Assembly (NCBI GenBank): GCA_027485235.1 | Contig: JAIXRJ010000008.1 | Location: 1 to 64,000, forward strand | From: Comamonadaceae bacterium | Lineage (GTDB): Bacteria; Pseudomonadota; Gammaproteobacteria; Burkholderiales; Burkholderiaceae_C | Length of the DNA: 64,000 nt | Direction of reading: 5' to 3' | Shown: positions 1 to 11,022 of the stretch, in pieces | Position numbering within the stretch: position 1 is the stretch's first letter | Layout: every line of letters begins with the position of its first letter | Made by a program: the position numbers and the translations under genes | Notes under the pieces: generated by a model | What the model was told of the DNA's origin: nothing | What the model saw: the letters and a program-made list of their open reading frames with translations, nothing else | Databases searched by the model: none

Positions 1-827
<827 letters not shown>

Positions 828-974
828 GGCAGGCGGTGGTTGGGCTCAGTGAGGGCTTGAGCCTGGATTGCGAAAAATGAGGAGAAAGAAAGGCTGCGCC
901 AGAGCGCAAAACCCACTATTTTAAGAGTTTGCGGGAGGCTTTTGGCTTTGGAGGCCCAATGAGGACGTCGAAGG

Positions 975-1586
975 TTAAGGCGAGGGCTCAGACGGGGTGA
1001 CCATGTCGCCGATCAACTCCAGCCGCATCAAGGGTTCTTGCAGGGCAAAGAGGCGGTATTTCATTTGCAAAGGCAAGGGCAGCAGTTCGCCCCAGCGGTG
1101 GGACAGCCAGCTGCAGTCCTGCAGCCGCCAAGCCTCGGCCCAGTGGGGCACCTCGCTGGGCTGGGCGCTCAGCTGGGTCAACACGTCGTGCATTTGCGCA
1201 GACAAGTGCTGCAGGTCTTCGGGTACCTGCACCGCAGGCTCGGGCGGCAAGGCTTGTACTTGGCCGAGCCACAGGCCGTCGCTGCGCTGCTGAGTGGCTT
1301 CGATGCGGAATTTTTCGACACCCCGGCACCACACCATGACCAAACCGGGCTGAGGCCGCTCGATGCGCTCGATCTGAACCCGGGTGCCCAAAGCCTCAAA
1401 CTGCTCGGCCGCTGTGCCGGGACGGTGCACTTCGCGGCCTTGGGTCAGGGTGACCACGCCAAAGCCCGAGCCTCGGCGCTCGCATTCGCCAATCATCTGC
1501 AGGTAGCGCAGTTCAAAAAGTTGCAAAGGCAAGAGGGCACCCGGAAACAGCACTGTTCCCAAAGGGAAGAGGGGCAAATCCGTCAT
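975..1586 (-). CDS. LON peptidase substrate-binding domain protein
   Basis: A free-standing LON N-terminal domain of about 203 residues, starting MTDLPLFPLGTVLFPG and continuing LLPLQLFELRYLQMIGE, the usual signature of the PUA-like Lon substrate-binding fold. No ATPase or protease domain follows, so it is not Lon itself; solo proteins of this family have no settled function. Translation could also begin at the ATG at 1619 (11 residues longer); neither start has a convincing ribosome-binding site, and 1586 was chosen because family members begin at the MTD..LFPLG segment. It diverges from the YggT gene at 1651, leaving only about 30-65 bp for two promoters. Confidence 0.85.
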   Translation of the reverse strand: MTDLPLFPLGTVLFPGALLPLQLFELRYLQMIGECERRGSGFGVVTLTQGREVHRPGTAAEQFEALGTRVQIERIERPQPGLVMVWCRGVEKFRIEATQQRSDGLWLGQVQALPPEPAVQVPEDLQHLSAQMHDVLTQLSAQPSEVPHWAEAWRLQDCSWLSHRWGELLPLPLQMKYRLFALQEPLMRLELIGDMVTPSEPSP

Positions 1587-1650
1587 GGTTTCAGGGGATG
1601 GGGCTGCGTTTTCAGGCATCTGGGTATCATCGCACGAGGAGGACGCAGCG

Positions 1651-2199
1651 ATGTGGATGCAGATGGTGAACATGGTTTTGGAAGTGCTGGCTGGGCTGGT
1701 GGCGGGCACCTGTTTGTTGCGTTTTGTCATGCAATGGCAGCGCATCTCGTTTCAACAGCCCTTGGGGCGATTTGTGTTTGCGGTGACCGATTGGCTGGTT
1801 TTGCCTTTGCGCAAAGTGGTCCCGGCCGTCGCGGGCTGGGACTTGTCCAGCCTGCTGGGGGCTTGCTTGGTCAAGCTTGCCCAGTTTGGCTTGGTCTGGT
1901 TCCTGGCCGGCGGGCGAGGTGAGTTGGCCTTGCTGCCTCTGGTCAGTCTGGTGGGCTTGGCGCAGTTGGCGGTCTCTGCCTTGGGGGCTTTGGTGCTGGT
2001 TCTGGCGGTCATGTCTTGGGTCAATCCAGGTTCACCGATGCACCTTTTGTCTGACCGTTTGTGCGCCCCATTTTTACGGCCATTTCGCCGCTGGATCCCG
2101 CTCATTGGCGGCGTGGACCTGTCGCCATTGGCTTTGCTGTTGGTTTTGCAGTTGCTGGGCATCGCGCTGGCCCAGCTGCAAATGGGCTGGATGTTCTGA
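1651..2199 (+). CDS. YggT family integral membrane protein
   Basis: A 182-residue hydrophobic protein with two YggT repeats: helices near residues 5-25, 60-80, 100-125 and 155-178, and the repeated motif in which a helix is followed by P..LLSDRLCAPFLRPFRR and a IPxxGGxDxSPLALLL loop (VVPAVAGWDLSSLLGA in the first half, IPLIGGVDLSPLALL in the second). The start at 1651 is fixed by a GGAGG eight bases upstream. The YggT family is inner-membrane and linked by genetics to osmotic or cell-division phenotypes in some bacteria; the molecular role is unknown. It converges on accD with only six bases between the two stop codons. Confidence 0.85.
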   Translation: MWMQMVNMVLEVLAGLVAGTCLLRFVMQWQRISFQQPLGRFVFAVTDWLVLPLRKVVPAVAGWDLSSLLGACLVKLAQFGLVWFLAGGRGELALLPLVSLVGLAQLAVSALGALVLVLAVMSWVNPGSPMHLLSDRLCAPFLRPFRRWIPLIGGVDLSPLALLLVLQLLGIALAQLQMGWMF

Positions 2200-2205
2200 A
2201 CGTGG

Positions 2206-3078
2206 TCAGCTCACCGCGTCGGCCGGCTGGCGTTGCAGCATCGCCAGCGTGCTGGCCATGGTTTTGCGCAGTTCTCGGCGGTCGCAGATGAAGTCCACCG
2301 CGCCCTTGGTTTGCAGGAACTCGGCACGCTGGAAGCCTTCGGGCAGGGTCACGCGCACGGTGGTTTCGATCACGCGGGGGCCGGCAAAACCGATCAGGGC
2401 CTTGGGCTCGGCAATCACCACATCGCCCAAAAAGGCAAAGCCGGCCGACACGCCACCCATGGTCGGGTCGGTCAGCACGCTGATGTAAGGCAGGCCCTTT
2501 TTGGCCAAGCGGGTCAAGGCGGCGTTGGTCTTGGCCATTTGCATGAGTGAGAGCAGACCTTCTTGCATGCGGGCGCCACCCGTGGCGGTGAAGCAGACGA
2601 AGGGCACTTTTTGGGCGATGGCAGCCTCCACGCCTCGCACAAAGCGCTCGCCCACCACCGAGCCCATGGAGCCGCCCATGAAGTCGAACTCAAAACAGGC
2701 CACCACCAGATTGATGCTGTGCACCGAGCCGCCCATCACCACCAGGGCATCGGTCTCGCCGGTGTTGTCCATGGCTTCTTTGAGACGCTCGGGGTATTTG
2801 CGGCTGTCCTTGAACTTCAGAGGATCGACCGGGACGACTTCTTGGCCAATTTCATAGCGGCCTTCGCCATCCAAAAAGGCGTTCAGGCGGGCCCTTGCGC
2901 CGATCCGCAGGTGGTGCGCGCAACCGGGACAAACGTTTTGGTTTTCTTCCAGATCGGTTTTGTACAACACCGTCTCGCAGCTGGGGCACTTGACCCACAA
3001 GCCTTCAGGCACCGTGCGGCGCTCGGCCGGGTCGGTGTGTTGGATTTTCGGGGGAAGCAGTTTTTCTAGCCAGGACAT
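2206..3078 (-). CDS. accD: Acetyl-CoA carboxylase, carboxyltransferase subunit beta
   Basis: Beta subunit of the carboxyltransferase that moves CO2 from biotin-BCCP to acetyl-CoA, giving malonyl-CoA for fatty acid synthesis; it works with AccA, which is not in the window. 290 residues, normal length. The N-terminal zinc ribbon is visible as CPSC at about residue 31 and CPGC at about residue 50, followed by the crotonase-like carboxyltransferase core (SGxxG-type loops, [19 protein letters not shown], then [11 protein letters not shown]). A GGAGA ribosome-binding site precedes the ATG at 3078. It is the last gene of the trp series; the 94-bp gap to trpA leaves room for its own promoter, but none is obvious. 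Confidence 0.97.
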   Translation of the reverse strand: MSWLEKLLPPKIQHTDPAERRTVPEGLWVKCPSCETVLYKTDLEENQNVCPGCAHHLRIGARARLNAFLDGEGRYEIGQEVVPVDPLKFKDSRKYPERLKEAMDNTGETDALVVMGGSVHSINLVVACFEFDFMGGSMGSVVGERFVRGVEAAIAQKVPFVCFTATGGARMQEGLLSLMQMAKTNAALTRLAKKGLPYISVLTDPTMGGVSAGFAFLGDVVIAEPKALIGFAGPRVIETTVRVTLPEGFQRAEFLQTKGAVDFICDRRELRKTMASTLAMLQRQPADAVS

Positions 3079-3172
3079 CAGGGGGTCTCCTTGTGCTGAC
3101 GATTATCGTTGAAACGGTCCGTTAGACCTGGCCCGTGAAAGGCGTCAGGTTCGCCGGCCATGCGCCTTTCAT

Positions 3173-3982
3173 TCAGGCATCCAGCGCCTGACGGATACCG
3201 CTCAGAAATTCGGCGGCCACGGCGTTGATGTGATCGGCCGGGGCGGCATCGATCAGCTGGATCAGGCGCGAACCGATCACCACCGCATCGGCCACGCGGC
3301 TGATGGCTTTGGCAGTCTGCGCATCGCGGATGCCAAAGCCCACGCCCACCGGCACGCTGACGTGCTGGCGGATACGCGGCAGCATGGCTTCGACCGCATC
3401 GGTGTCCAGTGTGCCGGAACCCGTCACCCCTTTGAGGGAGACGTAGTAAACATAGCCGCTGGCCACTTTCGCCACTTGCTGCATGCGCTCGTCGGTGCTG
3501 GTGGGGGCCAGCAAAAAAATCAGGTCCATGCTGTGGGCACGCAGCTTGGCGGCAAATTCCACGCATTCTTCGGGCGGGTAGTCCACGATCAGCACGCCGT
3601 CCACACCGGCGGCGGATGCATCACGGATGAAGCTGTCAGCGCCGTGCTTTTGGTCGTAACGCTCCACCGGGTTGGCATAGCCCATCAGCACCACGGGGGT
3701 GGTGCTGTTGGTCTGGCGGAACTCGCGCACCATGGCCAGCACTTGCACGGTGCCAATGCCCAGCGCCAACGCTTTGTCACCGGCTTTCTGGATCACGGGG
3801 CCATCGGCAGACGGGTCAGAAAAGGGCACACCCAGCTCGATGATGTCGGCGCCGGCTTGGGTCATGGCGTGCATCAAAGCCACGGTGGTGTCTTTTTGCG
3901 GGAATCCGGCCGTCACATACGGGATCAATGCCTTGCGACCTTGGGAGTTCAGAGTGGAGAGGGTGACGTCGATGCGGCTCAT
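3173..3982 (-). CDS. trpA: Tryptophan synthase alpha subunit
   Basis: Cleaves indole-3-glycerol phosphate to indole and glyceraldehyde-3-phosphate; the indole is channelled to TrpB. 269 residues, a TIM barrel. The catalytic Glu lies in [13 protein letters not shown] and the catalytic Asp in the following SADGP; the phosphate-binding GSRL and GFGIRD loops are present near the C-terminus. The ATG at 3982 with GAAGG upstream gives MSRIDVTL, the usual family start. A GTG at 3994 would give four more residues and overlap the trpB stop as GTGA, so translational coupling to trpB is likely with either start. Confidence 0.97.
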   Translation of the reverse strand: MSRIDVTLSTLNSQGRKALIPYVTAGFPQKDTTVALMHAMTQAGADIIELGVPFSDPSADGPVIQKAGDKALALGIGTVQVLAMVREFRQTNSTTPVVLMGYANPVERYDQKHGADSFIRDASAAGVDGVLIVDYPPEECVEFAAKLRAHSMDLIFLLAPTSTDERMQQVAKVASGYVYYVSLKGVTGSGTLDTDAVEAMLPRIRQHVSVPVGVGFGIRDAQTAKAISRVADAVVIGSRLIQLIDAAPADHINAVAAEFLSGIRQALDA

Positions 3983-3990
3983 GTCGGCCT

Positions 3991-5274
3991 TCACTTCACA
4001 AAGTTCACGGGCTGCTCGGCGCCTTTGACCGATTGGCCTTGGCAGCTGGGGCGGCAGAAAAAGTCGGCGTTCGAGAGATCGGCCACGGTGCCGATGTCTT
4101 TGTCGCCTCGCCCTGACATGTTGACCAGGATCGACTGGTCAGGGCGCATGGTTTTGGCCAACTTCATGGCGTAAGCCACCGCGTGGCTCGACTCCAGCGC
4201 GGGGATGATGCCTTCGGTGCGGCAAAGGTAGTGGAAGGCCTCGAGCGCTTCTTTGTCGGTGATGCCCACATACTCGGCACGGCCAATGTCTTTGAGGAAC
4301 GCGTGTTCAGGGCCCACGCCGGGGTAGTCCAGACCCGCGCTCACGCTGTGCGTCTCGGTGATCTGGCCATTCTCGTCTTGCAGGATGTAGGTGCGGTTGC
4401 CGTGCAAGACCCCGGGTGTGCCCAGCTGCAGCGAGGCCGAGTGTTTGCCCGTGTCCAGGCCTTCGCCTGCCGCTTCCACGCCGATCAAACGGGTGTTTTC
4501 TTGCGAAATGTAGGGGTAAAAGATACCCATGGCATTGCTGCCACCGCCAACGCAGGCAATGACCGCGTCAGGTTGTTGCTCCGCCATTTGCAGGCTCTTG
4601 AACATCTCGGGCATTTGCGTCAGGCATTCCTCGCCGATCACGCTCTGGAAGTCGCGCACCATCATGGGGTAGGGGTGCGGGCCCGCCACGGTGCCGATGA
4701 TGTAGAAGGTGTTGTCCACATTGGCCACCCAATCGCGCATCGCTTCGTTGAGCGCGTCCTTGAGGGTCTTGCTGCCCGAGTCGACAGGCACCACGGTGGC
4801 GCCCAAGAGCTTCATGCGGTAGACATTGGGGCTTTGTCGCTTGACGTCTTCGCTGCCCATGTAGACCACGCACTCCAGCCCGTAACGGGCGCAAATGGTG
4901 GCGGTGGCCACGCCATGCTGGCCTGCACCGGTCTCGGCAATGATGCGCGGCTTGCCCATGCGTTTGGCGAGCATGGCCTGCCCGATGGTGTTGTTGATCT
5001 TGTGCGCGCCGGTGTGGTTCAGGTCCTCGCGCTTCAAGAAAATCTGCGCGCCGCCCATCTCGCGGCTCATGCGGGCCGCGTGGTACACGGGCGAGGGGCG
5101 GCCCACAAAGTGCGCCAGCTCGGACTTGAATTCGGCGATGAACTCGGGGTCGTGCTGGTACTTCGCGTAGGCAGCTTTGAGCTCGTTGATGGCGTGGGTC
5201 AGGGTTTCGCTGACAAAGCTGCCGCCGTAAATGCCGAAGTGTCCCTTGGCGTCGGGTTGTTGGTAGTCGTACAT
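3991..5274 (-). CDS. trpB: Tryptophan synthase beta subunit
   Basis: PLP enzyme that condenses indole with serine to make tryptophan, in an alpha2beta2 complex with TrpA. 427 residues from the ATG at 5274 ([18 protein letters not shown]), typical of proteobacterial TrpB. The PLP lysine is in [10 protein letters not shown] at about residue 92, the phosphate-binding GGGSNAMG loop lies in the middle and ALESSHA near the C-terminus. A TTG at 5310 overlapping the trpF stop as TTGA would add 12 residues, but these are not part of the conserved fold. Its 3' end overlaps the upstream part of the trpA reading frame, so the two are co-translated. Confidence 0.97.
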   Translation of the reverse strand: MYDYQQPDAKGHFGIYGGSFVSETLTHAINELKAAYAKYQHDPEFIAEFKSELAHFVGRPSPVYHAARMSREMGGAQIFLKREDLNHTGAHKINNTIGQAMLAKRMGKPRIIAETGAGQHGVATATICARYGLECVVYMGSEDVKRQSPNVYRMKLLGATVVPVDSGSKTLKDALNEAMRDWVANVDNTFYIIGTVAGPHPYPMMVRDFQSVIGEECLTQMPEMFKSLQMAEQQPDAVIACVGGGSNAMGIFYPYISQENTRLIGVEAAGEGLDTGKHSASLQLGTPGVLHGNRTYILQDENGQITETHSVSAGLDYPGVGPEHAFLKDIGRAEYVGITDKEALEAFHYLCRTEGIIPALESSHAVAYAMKLAKTMRPDQSILVNMSGRGDKDIGTVADLSNADFFCRPSCQGQSVKGAEQPVNFVK

Positions 5275-5306
5275 GGCAAGAAGGGTCGGGGGTAAACCGG
5301 AAAAAC

Positions 5307-5981
5307 TCAAAGGAGGTCAGCATCGGCCGCTCGCACGGCGGCCACGAATTGCTGGATTTTGTCGGCATCTTTCAGGCCCTTGTCGGACTCGATGCCTGAG
5401 CTCACGTCAACGGCCAATGACAGACCGCTGGAGCGCAGCGCCCGAATGCCATCGGCCACGTTTGCAGGTGTGAGTCCACCAGACAAAACGAGGTGAGCAT
5501 TGACGTTTGGTGGCAGCAGTGACCAATTGAAAGTTTTCCCGCCGCCGCCGTATCCGTCGACATGGGCGTCGAGCAAGAGGGCTTGGGCTTTTTTATAGGT
5601 TGAAGCAAATTTTAACAAGTCAAAGCTGGCCGCTTCAGTCAAGGGGATTCGCGCCACTTTCAAATGGGGTCGCCCCGAGGCCAGGCTCATGGCCTCGCAA
5701 AAGTCCGCCGACTCATCGCCGTGAAACTGCAGCAAAGCGCCGGGCACGGCGGCACAGGCCTGCTGGATGTTTTCGGGTGTTTCGTTCACAAAGAGCAAAA
5801 CAGGTGTGACAAAGGCGGGCAACAGGCGGGCCAATTCAGCGGCACGCGCCATGCTCACGTTGCGAGGGCTGGGCGGATAAAGCACAAAGCCCACGGCATC
5901 GGTGCCGACATGCACGGCGGCTTGCACATCGACTTCACGGGTGAAGCCACACATTTTGATACGGGTACGGTGCTGGATCAT
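5307..5981 (-). CDS. trpF: Phosphoribosylanthranilate isomerase
   Basis: Catalyses the Amadori rearrangement of phosphoribosylanthranilate in tryptophan synthesis. 224 residues from the ATG at 5981. Family signatures: [16 protein letters not shown] at the N-terminus with the catalytic Cys, [32 protein letters not shown] with the catalytic Asp, and [10 protein letters not shown] plus [16 protein letters not shown] near the C-terminus. The ATG overlaps the truA stop as ATGA. Separation of trpF from trpC, with trpF next to truA and trpBA, is the usual betaproteobacterial arrangement. Confidence 0.96.
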   Translation of the reverse strand: MIQHRTRIKMCGFTREVDVQAAVHVGTDAVGFVLYPPSPRNVSMARAAELARLLPAFVTPVLLFVNETPENIQQACAAVPGALLQFHGDESADFCEAMSLASGRPHLKVARIPLTEAASFDLLKFASTYKKAQALLLDAHVDGYGGGGKTFNWSLLPPNVNAHLVLSGGLTPANVADGIRALRSSGLSLAVDVSSGIESDKGLKDADKIQQFVAAVRAADADLL

Positions 5982-6763
5982 GGTAACCAGTCGAAGGGTG
6001 GGGTGGTGTCGGGCAAGCCCCATTCTGCGCTGTACATCGGACCGGCAAAGTACAAGCCGTCCGGCGAAAAGGTGGGCGCTGCCGCATCGCGGCTCTTGGC
6101 GTGCAGCACCTCCAGCATCCAGTCAGGGCTTTGCTGACCTTGGCCCACCACCACCATGCAACCCATGATGTTGCGGATCATGTGGTGCAAAAATGCATTG
6201 CCCTCGAACTCGAAGCGCCAGTAGTGACCGTGCCGGGCAATGGCAATTTTCCGCAGCGTCTTGACCGGTGACAGGGCTTGGCAACTGCTGGCCCTGAACG
6301 ACGAGAAATCATGCTCGCCCAGCAAATGTTGGCTCGCTAGCCGCATAGGCTCTTGCGCAAGGGGGCGATAGACCCAACCCACGCGTCCCGCCTCGAGGCT
6401 GGGCCGCACTGGCGAGTCGAGCAGCACATACACATAGCGCCTGCCCGTGGCGCTGGCACGGCAATGGAAGCTGTCTGGGACAGATTGGGCCCACTGAACA
6501 GCGATGTCGGATGGCAAGAAGCGGTTGGTGCCGCGCACCCAGGAGGAGGGGTCACGCTCGATGTCGGTGTCAAAATGCACCACCTGCATCAAGCCATGAA
6601 CGCCGGCATCGGTGCGCCCCGCGCACAGCGTGCTCACACGCGGTACATCACAAAATGCAGAGAGTGCTTTTTCCAGTTTGTCCTGAACCGTGAGCCCGGA
6701 GGACTGACTCTGCCAACCTTGATAGGCTGTGCCAGAGTAGCTGACACCGAGCGCCAGTCTCAC
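5978..6763 (-). CDS. truA: tRNA pseudouridine(38-40) synthase
   Basis: Converts uridines 38-40 in the tRNA anticodon arm to pseudouridine. 261 residues. The catalytic Asp is residue 52 in LCAGRTDAGVHG; YSGTAYQGWQSQ lies near the start and the segment FEGNAFLHHMIRNIMG near residue 205 is the conserved RNA-binding helix. Start codon is GTG at 6763, overlapping the fimV stop as GTGA; its own stop overlaps the trpF start. It is therefore translationally linked on both sides in an operon mixing cell-envelope, tRNA and amino-acid genes. Confidence 0.96.
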   Translation of the reverse strand: MRLALGVSYSGTAYQGWQSQSSGLTVQDKLEKALSAFCDVPRVSTLCAGRTDAGVHGLMQVVHFDTDIERDPSSWVRGTNRFLPSDIAVQWAQSVPDSFHCRASATGRRYVYVLLDSPVRPSLEAGRVGWVYRPLAQEPMRLASQHLLGEHDFSSFRASSCQALSPVKTLRKIAIARHGHYWRFEFEGNAFLHHMIRNIMGCMVVVGQGQQSPDWMLEVLHAKSRDAAAPTFSPDGLYFAGPMYSAEWGLPDTTPPFDWLP

Positions 6764-8499
6764 GCGATTTGACCGAGCATTTGCAGTGCACGTGCTTTGA
6801 GGTCCCCGTTGGCTGATGAAGCCACCGACATGATCAGCGTACGCGCCAGGTCTTTGTCGCCTGAAGCCAGCAACTGACTGGCCAAGGCGAGCTTGTTTTG
6901 CTCAGTCACATCATGCAGGGTCGAGTCGCCTGTTGTTGGCGCATTCACAGGGCTGCTGTTGAGGTTCAAGTCAATACCCGCCATTTGTGGGTGCGGCATG
7001 GTGGGGGCCATCGTGGGCATGGTTGGGCTGGGTCCGTCATCGTACGATGGAGCGAAAACTTCGTGGGGTTTTGAATTCTTTTTGCGGCTCCAAAGTGCCA
7101 AGGCCAGCAAGCCGAGCAAGAGGCCGCCAACCCAGGTCCACGCTGTTTTGTAGGCACCCATTTGTTCAAACAGGCTTTGTTGAGGGTTGTTTGTGGCCGT
7201 GGGTAATGGTGAAGTGGTGTCCATCGAAGTCGTGGAAGAGGGCCGGTCTTTCGACAATGATTCCAAATCTCGCAGGTTTTTGTTCAATGCGGCCAACTGA
7301 TCAGCCGTGTCTTTGGCCTCGCGCTCAGTTGCCAGCCTGGCTTCCGCATTGTCTTTGCCTGTTTGTGCTTTGGACAAGGTGAGTCTGTCGTTGTTCGTGG
7401 TTTGCGCAGCACTGTTGCTGGTGGCCACAGCCACTCGGCCAGACATTTCTCGGTTGTCGGTAGAACCGACCAGAAGAGGGGTCTCTGCGACCCTGCGGGC
7501 ATAGGCCGCAAAATCTCGATTCTGGGCGATCACTGTTTGTCGTGCTTCGGCTTTGGAAATTTGGGTGGCCTCGTCGGCTTTGGGTAATCTCAGAACCGAA
7601 CCTGCCCGGACCAAATTGACATTGGCTTCAATGAATGCATTTGGATTGGCCTTGACCATGGCCAAAAGCATTTGATCCATGGAGACATTGGCGGGCAAAC
7701 GACCCGAAACCAATTGAGAAGCGCTGTCACCAGCTCGAACAGTCATGGAGTCGCCGTTCGAAACCAAGTATTCATTTTGGGGCGCAGGTGTCACCAAGGC
7801 CATGGGCCGTTCGAAAGGGTTGCGCGCAACAGCAGGAGCCACAGGCAAGTCAGAGCGGGTGTTTGAGCTCGGTAAATCTACAGATTCAAAACGGTAAACA
7901 GGAACTTTGTCCGCATTGAACTCCACACTGACGGGGTTCACAACTGTCCGATCCGAGGCACTGTTGACAGAAGGCTGCAGCGGCGTGTTGGTGCTCAGTC
8001 CGATGGGTGGGCCCGATGCGTTGGAACGCGCTGGCGCTGGGCTGACGAGATTGGAGCGGAGACCGGATGCGGTCGTGGCCGTGGTCGCATTCAACAGCAG
8101 CGCATAATTTTTAACGATCCGCCCGGTTGACCATTGGGCTTCAAGGATCAGGTCAATGAAAGCATCCTGAATGGGGCTGCGTCCTGTCATCACGATAAAA
8201 GGTCGACCATCATTTCGATTTTCCAAGCGCGTGACCACGCCAGCCAAGGCCGGGTTGTACTCCATGCCTGCTTGTTGAAAGGTCGCAGGGGAAGCCAATT
8301 GGGTTTGCAAGCCACGCAATTCTTCGGGTGTGAACTGTGTGACTTCAACCTCTGCCCGGAGCGGCTCACCCATTGCCGATTGCACCTGAAACTTACCCAA
8401 TGACAAGGGATGAGCGGACAGGCTCCAAGCGATAAGCACTGAAAAAATAATGCCTCTAGGTTGAAAGCGTCGTGCTGCGTTTGGTGTCATTTCACTCAT
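6760..8499 (-). CDS. fimV: FimV/HubP-type pilus assembly and polarity protein
   Basis: About 579 residues. The N-terminus has a signal peptide (helix ending SLSAHPLSLG) followed by the FimV N-terminal domain (GKFQVQSAMGEPLRAEVEV, FIVMTGRSP, then a conserved ALLLN). A LysM-like peptidoglycan-binding segment lies near residues 250-320 (VRAGDSASQLVSG to SVLRLPKA). A short coiled-coil follows (LSKAQTGKDNAEARLA), then one transmembrane helix (VGGLLLGLLALALWS) and a small cytoplasmic FimV C-terminal motif (QNKLALASQLLASGDKDLAR). Family members localise to cell poles and organise type IV pili. The protein is short for the family because the acidic TPR-rich cytoplasmic region is largely missing. The ATG at 8499 was preferred over 8490 because it keeps a full signal peptide. 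Confidence 0.88.
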   Translation of the reverse strand: MSEMTPNAARRFQPRGIIFSVLIAWSLSAHPLSLGKFQVQSAMGEPLRAEVEVTQFTPEELRGLQTQLASPATFQQAGMEYNPALAGVVTRLENRNDGRPFIVMTGRSPIQDAFIDLILEAQWSTGRIVKNYALLLNATTATTASGLRSNLVSPAPARSNASGPPIGLSTNTPLQPSVNSASDRTVVNPVSVEFNADKVPVYRFESVDLPSSNTRSDLPVAPAVARNPFERPMALVTPAPQNEYLVSNGDSMTVRAGDSASQLVSGRLPANVSMDQMLLAMVKANPNAFIEANVNLVRAGSVLRLPKADEATQISKAEARQTVIAQNRDFAAYARRVAETPLLVGSTDNREMSGRVAVATSNSAAQTTNNDRLTLSKAQTGKDNAEARLATEREAKDTADQLAALNKNLRDLESLSKDRPSSTTSMDTTSPLPTATNNPQQSLFEQMGAYKTAWTWVGGLLLGLLALALWSRKKNSKPHEVFAPSYDDGPSPTMPTMAPTMPHPQMAGIDLNLNSSPVNAPTTGDSTLHDVTEQNKLALASQLLASGDKDLARTLIMSVASSANGDLKARALQMLGQIA

Positions 8500-8533
8500 G
8501 AATTCAGACCTATTTAGTGGTATTTCAAAGATA

Positions 8534-9670
8534 TCACAACTCAGCAAGCAATAAAATTCGCAACATCCGGCGCAGCGGCTCGGCCGCACCCCACAACAAT
8601 TGGTCACCGATGGTGAAGGCGCCCACGTATTCCGGTCCCATGGCCAGCTTGCGCACGCGGCCTACGGGAATGTTCATGGTGCCTGTCACCGCCACTGGGG
8701 TCAGGTCTTGGATGGTGGCTTCGCGGGTGTTGGGCACCAGTTTGACCCAGGCGTTGTCAGCCGCGATCATGGCTTCGATGTCGGCCACGGGCACGTCTTT
8801 TTTCAGTTTGAACGTCAAGGCCTGGCTGTGGCAGCGCATCGCGCCCACCCGCACGCAGAAACCGTCCACCGGGATGGCCGCAGTGCCAAATGACCCGCCC
8901 AGTCCCAAGATTTTGTTGGTTTCGGCCATGCCTTTCCACTCTTCCTTGGACATACCGTTGCCCAGGTCCTTGTCGATCCAGGGGATCAAGGAGCCACCCA
9001 AAGGCACGCCAAAGTTGGCGGTCTCAGCAACGGTCAAGGCGCGCTGCTTGGCGACCACCATGCGGTCAATTTCCAGAATGGCGCTCTTGGGGTCGTCCAG
9101 CAGGGCTTTGACTTCGGCGTTCAGGGTGCCGTATTGGGTCAGCAACTCGCGCATGTGTTGTGCACCGCCGCCCGATGCTGCTTGGTAAGTCTGGGTGCTC
9201 ATCCACTCGACCAGACCGGCTTTGTACAGGGCCCCAACGCCCATCAACATGCACGACACGGTGCAGTTGCCGCCCACCCAGTTCTTGCCACCCTGGGCCA
9301 GCGCGTTTTTGATCACGGGCATGTTGACCGGATCGAGAATGATCACGGCGTCTTTTTCCATGCGCAGGGTCGACGCAGCGTCAATCCAGTGGCCGTTCCA
9401 GCCCGCGGCGCGCAGTTTGGGGAAGACTTCGGAGGTGTAGTCGCCGCCCTGCGCGGTGATGATGATCTCGCAGCGCTTGAGTTGCTCGATGTTGAAGGCG
9501 TCTTGCAGCGTGGTTTCGTTCTTGGCCATCGAGGGGGCTTTGCCACCCGCGTTCGATGTGGAGAAGAACAAGGGCTCGATCAGGTCAAAGTCTTTTTCCT
9601 GAATCATGCGGTCCATCAACACCGAGCCGACCATGCCGCGCCAGCCGACCAAACCTACTAACTTGCTCAT
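8534..9670 (-). CDS. asd: Aspartate-semialdehyde dehydrogenase
   Basis: NADPH-dependent reduction of aspartyl phosphate to aspartate semialdehyde, the branch point to lysine/diaminopimelate, threonine and methionine. 378 residues, the gram-negative form. Nucleotide-binding start [18 protein letters not shown], active-site Cys136 in GGNCTVSC, substrate Arg/His segment [16 protein letters not shown] near residue 270. AAAGGGCG lies eight bases before the ATG at 9670. A 249-bp gap separates it from leuB and only 34 bp separate it from fimV, so it probably starts a transcript that continues into fimV-truA-trpFBA. Confidence 0.97.
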   Translation of the reverse strand: MSKLVGLVGWRGMVGSVLMDRMIQEKDFDLIEPLFFSTSNAGGKAPSMAKNETTLQDAFNIEQLKRCEIIITAQGGDYTSEVFPKLRAAGWNGHWIDAASTLRMEKDAVIILDPVNMPVIKNALAQGGKNWVGGNCTVSCMLMGVGALYKAGLVEWMSTQTYQAASGGGAQHMRELLTQYGTLNAEVKALLDDPKSAILEIDRMVVAKQRALTVAETANFGVPLGGSLIPWIDKDLGNGMSKEEWKGMAETNKILGLGGSFGTAAIPVDGFCVRVGAMRCHSQALTFKLKKDVPVADIEAMIAADNAWVKLVPNTREATIQDLTPVAVTGTMNIPVGRVRKLAMGPEYVGAFTIGDQLLWGAAEPLRRMLRILLLAEL

Positions 9671-9761
9671 TTCAACGCCCTTTCAGTTTTTAAAACAGTG
9701 TCAGACCAGACTGTTTGCCCGGCTCGTCTGGCCGGGAGGGCGCACGACGAACCGAGCTGGA

Positions 9762-9872
9762 TCAGCCCTTAATGGTCGTGGTTTTTGTGGTGATTGCACG
9801 CGCGCGAACTTCTGCCTTGTTGGCAGAAGCGAAGTTCAGAGAGAACAAGCGGGCACCGATCATGGTGATCAT
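9762..9872 (-). other. leuB-asd intergenic: hairpin and possible 36-residue reading frame
   Basis: The 249-bp gap between leuB and asd contains, on the transcribed strand, a small frame beginning MITMIGARLFSLNFA and ending TTTIKG. It has no ribosome-binding site and no recognised family. Inside it is a perfect 8-bp stem, CTTCTGCC-TTGTT-GGCAGAAG (9809-9829), not followed by a T-tract, so it is not a standard terminator. It may be an RNA structure in the asd leader or simply a chance hairpin. Coding status is doubtful. Confidence 0.2.
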
Positions 9873-9919
9873 TTTAATGGATGCTGCCTGAGCGCTTCCT
9901 GACAGCATTCTTCGGGGGC

Positions 9920-11005
9920 TCAGGCGAGGGCCTTGACCACGGCATCACCCATTTCGCGGGTGCCGACCTTGGTCGTGCCTTCGCGCCAGATGTCGCCGGT
10001 GCGCAGCCCTTGGGCCAGCACTTTTTGCACCGCGGCTTCGATGCGCTCGGCGGCTTCGCCCTGGTTCAGGCTGAAGCGCAGCATCATGGCGGCACTCAGG
10101 ATGGTGGCCAGTGGGTTGGCCACGCCTTTGCCCGCGATGTCGGGGGCGCTGCCGTGGCTGGGTTCGTACAAACCTTGGCTCTTGGTGTTCAGGCTGGCCG
10201 AGGGCAGCATGCCAATCGAGCCGGTGAGCATGGAGGCTTCGTCGCTCAGGATATCGCCGAACATGTTGCCGGTGACCACCACGTCAAAGCGCTTGGGCTC
10301 TTTGACCAGTTGCATGGCGGCGTTGTCCACGTACATGTGGTCCAGCGCGATGTCGGGGTACTCTTTGCCGACTTCGGTGACCACGTCTTTCCAGAACTGG
10401 AAGGTCTCGAGCACGTTGGCTTTGTCGACGCTGGTCACGCGGCCCTCTTTGCCTGCGGCCTTGCGCTTGCGTGCGGCCTGGAAGGCCACGTGCGCGATGC
10501 GCTCGATCTCGGGCTTGGAGTAGCGCATGGTGTCGAAGGCTTCTTCGGCACCGGGGAAGTGGCCGTCGGTGGCCACACGGCGGCCGCGCGGCTGACCGAA
10601 GTAAATATCGCCCGTGAGCTCGCGGATGATCAGAATGTCCAGACCCGAGATCAGCTCGGGCTTGAGGCTGGACGCGCCCACCAGCTGCTCGTAGCAAATG
10701 GCGGGGCGGAAATTGGCGAACAGGCCCATGTTTTTGCGCAGACCCAAAATGGCTTGCTCGGGGCGCAAGGGGCGGTCGAGCTTGTCGTACTTCCAGTCGC
10801 CCACCGCGCCAAACAGCACGGCGTCAGACGCCATGGCCAGCTTGAGCGTGGCTTCGGGCAGGGGGTGGCCATGGGCGTCATAGGCGGCGCCACCGACCAG
10901 GTCGGTTTCCATCTCGAACTTCAGGTCGAGCGTGTTCAAAACTTTGACGGCTTCGGCGACGATTTCGGTGCCGATGCCATCACCGGGGAGGACTGCGATT
11001 TTCAT
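9920..11005 (-). CDS. leuB: 3-isopropylmalate dehydrogenase
   Basis: NAD-dependent oxidative decarboxylation of 3-isopropylmalate in leucine synthesis. 361 residues. Starts [20 protein letters not shown]; substrate-binding arginines in [16 protein letters not shown]; the catalytic Tyr/Lys and metal-binding Asp region with [12 protein letters not shown] and [15 protein letters not shown]; the NAD-binding motif [15 protein letters not shown] with [18 protein letters not shown] at 11005 lies 17 bp after the leuD stop, so leuCDB form one transcript. Confidence 0.97.
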   Translation of the reverse strand: MKIAVLPGDGIGTEIVAEAVKVLNTLDLKFEMETDLVGGAAYDAHGHPLPEATLKLAMASDAVLFGAVGDWKYDKLDRPLRPEQAILGLRKNMGLFANFRPAICYEQLVGASSLKPELISGLDILIIRELTGDIYFGQPRGRRVATDGHFPGAEEAFDTMRYSKPEIERIAHVAFQAARKRKAAGKEGRVTSVDKANVLETFQFWKDVVTEVGKEYPDIALDHMYVDNAAMQLVKEPKRFDVVVTGNMFGDILSDEASMLTGSIGMLPSASLNTKSQGLYEPSHGSAPDIAGKGVANPLATILSAAMMLRFSLNQGEAAERIEAAVQKVLAQGLRTGDIWREGTTKVGTREMGDAVVKALA

Positions 11006-11022
11006 GAAAGTTCCAGAGTTCT

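Noticed and set aside
5307..6023. Possible trp attenuator before trpF
   Set aside because: No leader peptide with tandem Trp codons and no terminator/antiterminator pair; trpF overlaps truA, leaving no leader.
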